A stretch of 6,370 bases of DNA from Alphaproteobacteria bacterium (GTDB lineage: Bacteria; Pseudomonadota; Alphaproteobacteria; UBA828), in NCBI GenBank assembly GCA_030604165.1, contig JAUVWK010000166.1, forward strand, positions 1-6,370, read 5' to 3'. The notes beneath the pieces are model-generated. The model did no database searches and was not told the DNA's origin. It worked only from the letters and a program-made list of their open reading frames with translations. Below, one piece after another: positions 5,028-6,370 of this stretch. A program made the translations under genes and the position numbers. How positions within the stretch are numbered: the stretch's first letter is position 1; every line of letters begins with the position of its first letter.

Positions 5028-6370
5028 TCAGTCGGCGGCGTCCTCGCGCCCATAATCGCGGCGCGCGCCTTGCGGCGTGATCCAGCCCTCGCGCAAATCC
5101 TCGTCCAGCAGCGCGCGCGCGCGCTCGGCGACGGGGCCGTAACCGCCGCCGCCCGGCGTGGTGATTTGCACCTTGTCGCCCGGCCCGATGGCGGCGTTGG
5201 AAAACTTGCTCGGCGAGGCCTTGCCGAACGCTTCGGAAAAGGTCTGCCAAACGTCGCTGCCCGCCCGCTTGATCTGAAGCGACGCGTTGGCGCCCTCGCC
5301 GCCGCCGAGCAGGCCCCAGGGCTGAAGCTTGTGGCGATCCGACATGGAGGAGAGGATGATTTCGGTATCCATGCATACCACCGTCTTGCGCAGCGACAAG
5401 CCGCCGCGGTGGCGGCCCGGCCCGCCGGTATCGGGCAACAGCGCATATTCCTCGACCTGCCAGGGGTAGCGCACCTCATAGACCTCGATCGGGTTCATGC
5501 GCGAGTTGCCGTTGATGCAATTGATCACGTCGTTGCCGTCGGCGAAATCCCGCCCGCCCCAGCCGGCGCACATGAAGTCGTAGCAGACGACATATTCGTC
5601 GGTGCGCGGGTTGTGGGCGCCGAACAGAAAATTGCAATGGGTGCCGGCGTCGCTGGCGAAGGCGCGTTTGGGCACGCATTGGGCGAGCGCGCCGATCACG
5701 GTATAGGCGATGCGGATATGGGTCTCGGTGTTGCCGCCGACGCAAGTCGCCGGGTAGTCGCAGTTCACTAGCGTGCCACCCGGCGCCACCACCTTGATCG
5801 GGCGGAAGCAGCCGGAGTTTTTCGGGATCGACGGGTCGGTCAGATGCAGCAGCGCGTTGTAGGCCGACGACCAGGCGACCGAGAGCACGCTGTTGATCGG
5901 ACCCTTCGACTGGGGATCGGTGCCGGTAAAATCGACCACCATCTCGTCGCCCTGCACGTGAACGTCGGCGTGGATGCGAAAGAGGCGATCCTCGTGGCCG
6001 TCATCCTCCATATAGTCGTCGAAGCTGAACTTACCGTCGGGAAATTCCGCGATTTCGGCGCGCATGCGCGTTTCGGAATAATTCAGCAAGTCTTTCGTGG
6101 TGCGGCGAAACACCTCGCTGCCGTAGCGGCGCACGAGCGAGACCAGCCGGGCCTCGCCGACATCGACGGCGCTGATCAGGGCGCGCAAGTCGCCGTAATT
6201 CTGGCGCGGCGTGCGCACGTTGGCGAGCATCAGCTTCCAGACGTCCTCGACGTCTTCGCCGCGCTTCTTGATCTTGACCGGCGGCACGCGCAGGCCCTCG
6301 TGAAAAATCTCGGTGGCCTCGCCGGCGAAGCCGCCCGGCACCATGCCGCCGACCTCGGCGATGTGGCCGA
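5028..6370 (-). CDS. Hydantoinase B / oxoprolinase family protein, 5' end cut by window edge
   Basis: Belongs to the HyuB family (Hydantoinase_B domain): N-methylhydantoinase B, the B half of 5-oxoprolinases, and the related acetone/acetophenone carboxylase subunits. Known members act with a HyuA partner in ATP-dependent opening of cyclic amides or in carboxylation; HyuA is expected outside the window. The frame is open to the edge and reads GHIAEVGG before an internal Met at 6344, so that Met is not the start; 446 residues are visible and roughly 100-150 N-terminal ones are missing. Numbering the visible fragment from its first full codon, family motifs are EGLRVPPVKI (24-33), DFTGTDPQSKGPIN (146-159), FRPIKVVAPGG (188-198), the GGNTET segment (211-216), PDTGGPGRHRGG (312-323) and the C-terminal glycine loop TTPGGGGYG (403-411). 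The C-terminus is complete (TGA at 5030-5028). Exact substrate cannot be fixed; the neighbouring Liv importer suggests uptake and breakdown of an amide-like compound. Confidence 0.92.
   Translation of the reverse strand, partial: GHIAEVGGMVPGGFAGEATEIFHEGLRVPPVKIKKRGEDVEDVWKLMLANVRTPRQNYGDLRALISAVDVGEARLVSLVRRYGSEVFRRTTKDLLNYSETRMRAEIAEFPDGKFSFDDYMEDDGHEDRLFRIHADVHVQGDEMVVDFTGTDPQSKGPINSVLSVAWSSAYNALLHLTDPSIPKNSGCFRPIKVVAPGGTLVNCDYPATCVGGNTETHIRIAYTVIGALAQCVPKRAFASDAGTHCNFLFGAHNPRTDEYVVCYDFMCAGWGGRDFADGNDVINCINGNSRMNPIEVYEVRYPWQVEEYALLPDTGGPGRHRGGLSLRKTVVCMDTEIILSSMSDRHKLQPWGLLGGGEGANASLQIKRAGSDVWQTFSEAFGKASPSKFSNAAIGPGDKVQITTPGGGGYGPVAERARALLDEDLREGWITPQGARRDYGREDAAD

Noticed and set aside
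4794..5771. A 325-codon open frame on the plus strand
   Set aside because: Antisense to the binding-protein start, the intergenic gap and the hydantoinase gene; no domain signal.
6342..6344. Hydantoinase B start at the Met of 6344
   Set aside because: The frame stays open to the window edge and this Met lies inside the conserved family region; the visible length is also well short of the family's usual length.
1..6370. tRNA, rRNA, CRISPR arrays, insertion sequences, phage or toxin-antitoxin genes
   Set aside because: No such sequence pattern was seen on either strand; the window is almost fully occupied by the six minus-strand genes.

Overview
The window carries one block of genes, all transcribed on the minus strand (right to left). 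It reads as the end of a hydantoinase/oxoprolinase-type enzyme gene followed by a five-gene ABC importer of the branched-chain/hydrophobic amino acid (HAAT, Liv) family. The DNA is GC-rich, third codon positions are strongly G/C, GTG starts occur twice, and genes are tightly packed. Together with the hydantoinase-next-to-Liv layout this suggests a Gram-negative proteobacterium, probably an alphaproteobacterium. That assignment is inference from style and gene order, not from a marker gene.

Layout in transcription order: (1) 6370-5028, hydantoinase B/oxoprolinase family protein, 5' end beyond the window. (2) 5027-4889, a 139-nt gap with the only AT-rich patch in the window, several inverted repeats and a strong ribosome binding site for the next gene. 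(3) 4888-3626, periplasmic substrate-binding protein with a clear Sec signal peptide. (4) 3625-3456, a 170-nt gap with two GC-rich stem-loops and a short heptamer repeat. (5) 3455-2541, LivH-type permease. (6) 2540-1440, LivM-type permease, whose ATG directly abuts the livH stop. (7) 1398-628, LivG-type ATPase after a 41-nt gap. (8) 635-1, LivF-type ATPase, which overlaps livG by 8 nt and runs off the window about 25 codons before its expected end.

The importer is complete apart from the LivF tail: binding protein, two permeases and two ATPases. Its adjacency to a hydantoinase-B-type gene suggests that the imported compound may be a cyclic amide or amino-acid-like ligand (hydantoin, 5-oxoproline or similar) that the enzyme then opens. 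This is inference; the binding protein sequence alone does not name the ligand. The stem-loops between the binding-protein gene and livH fit the common need to make more binding protein than permease.

I saw no tRNA, rRNA, CRISPR array, insertion sequence or phage gene. The most interesting unexplained structure lies in the two intergenic gaps. I found no convincing previously undescribed system; most of the window is a well-known type of operon.
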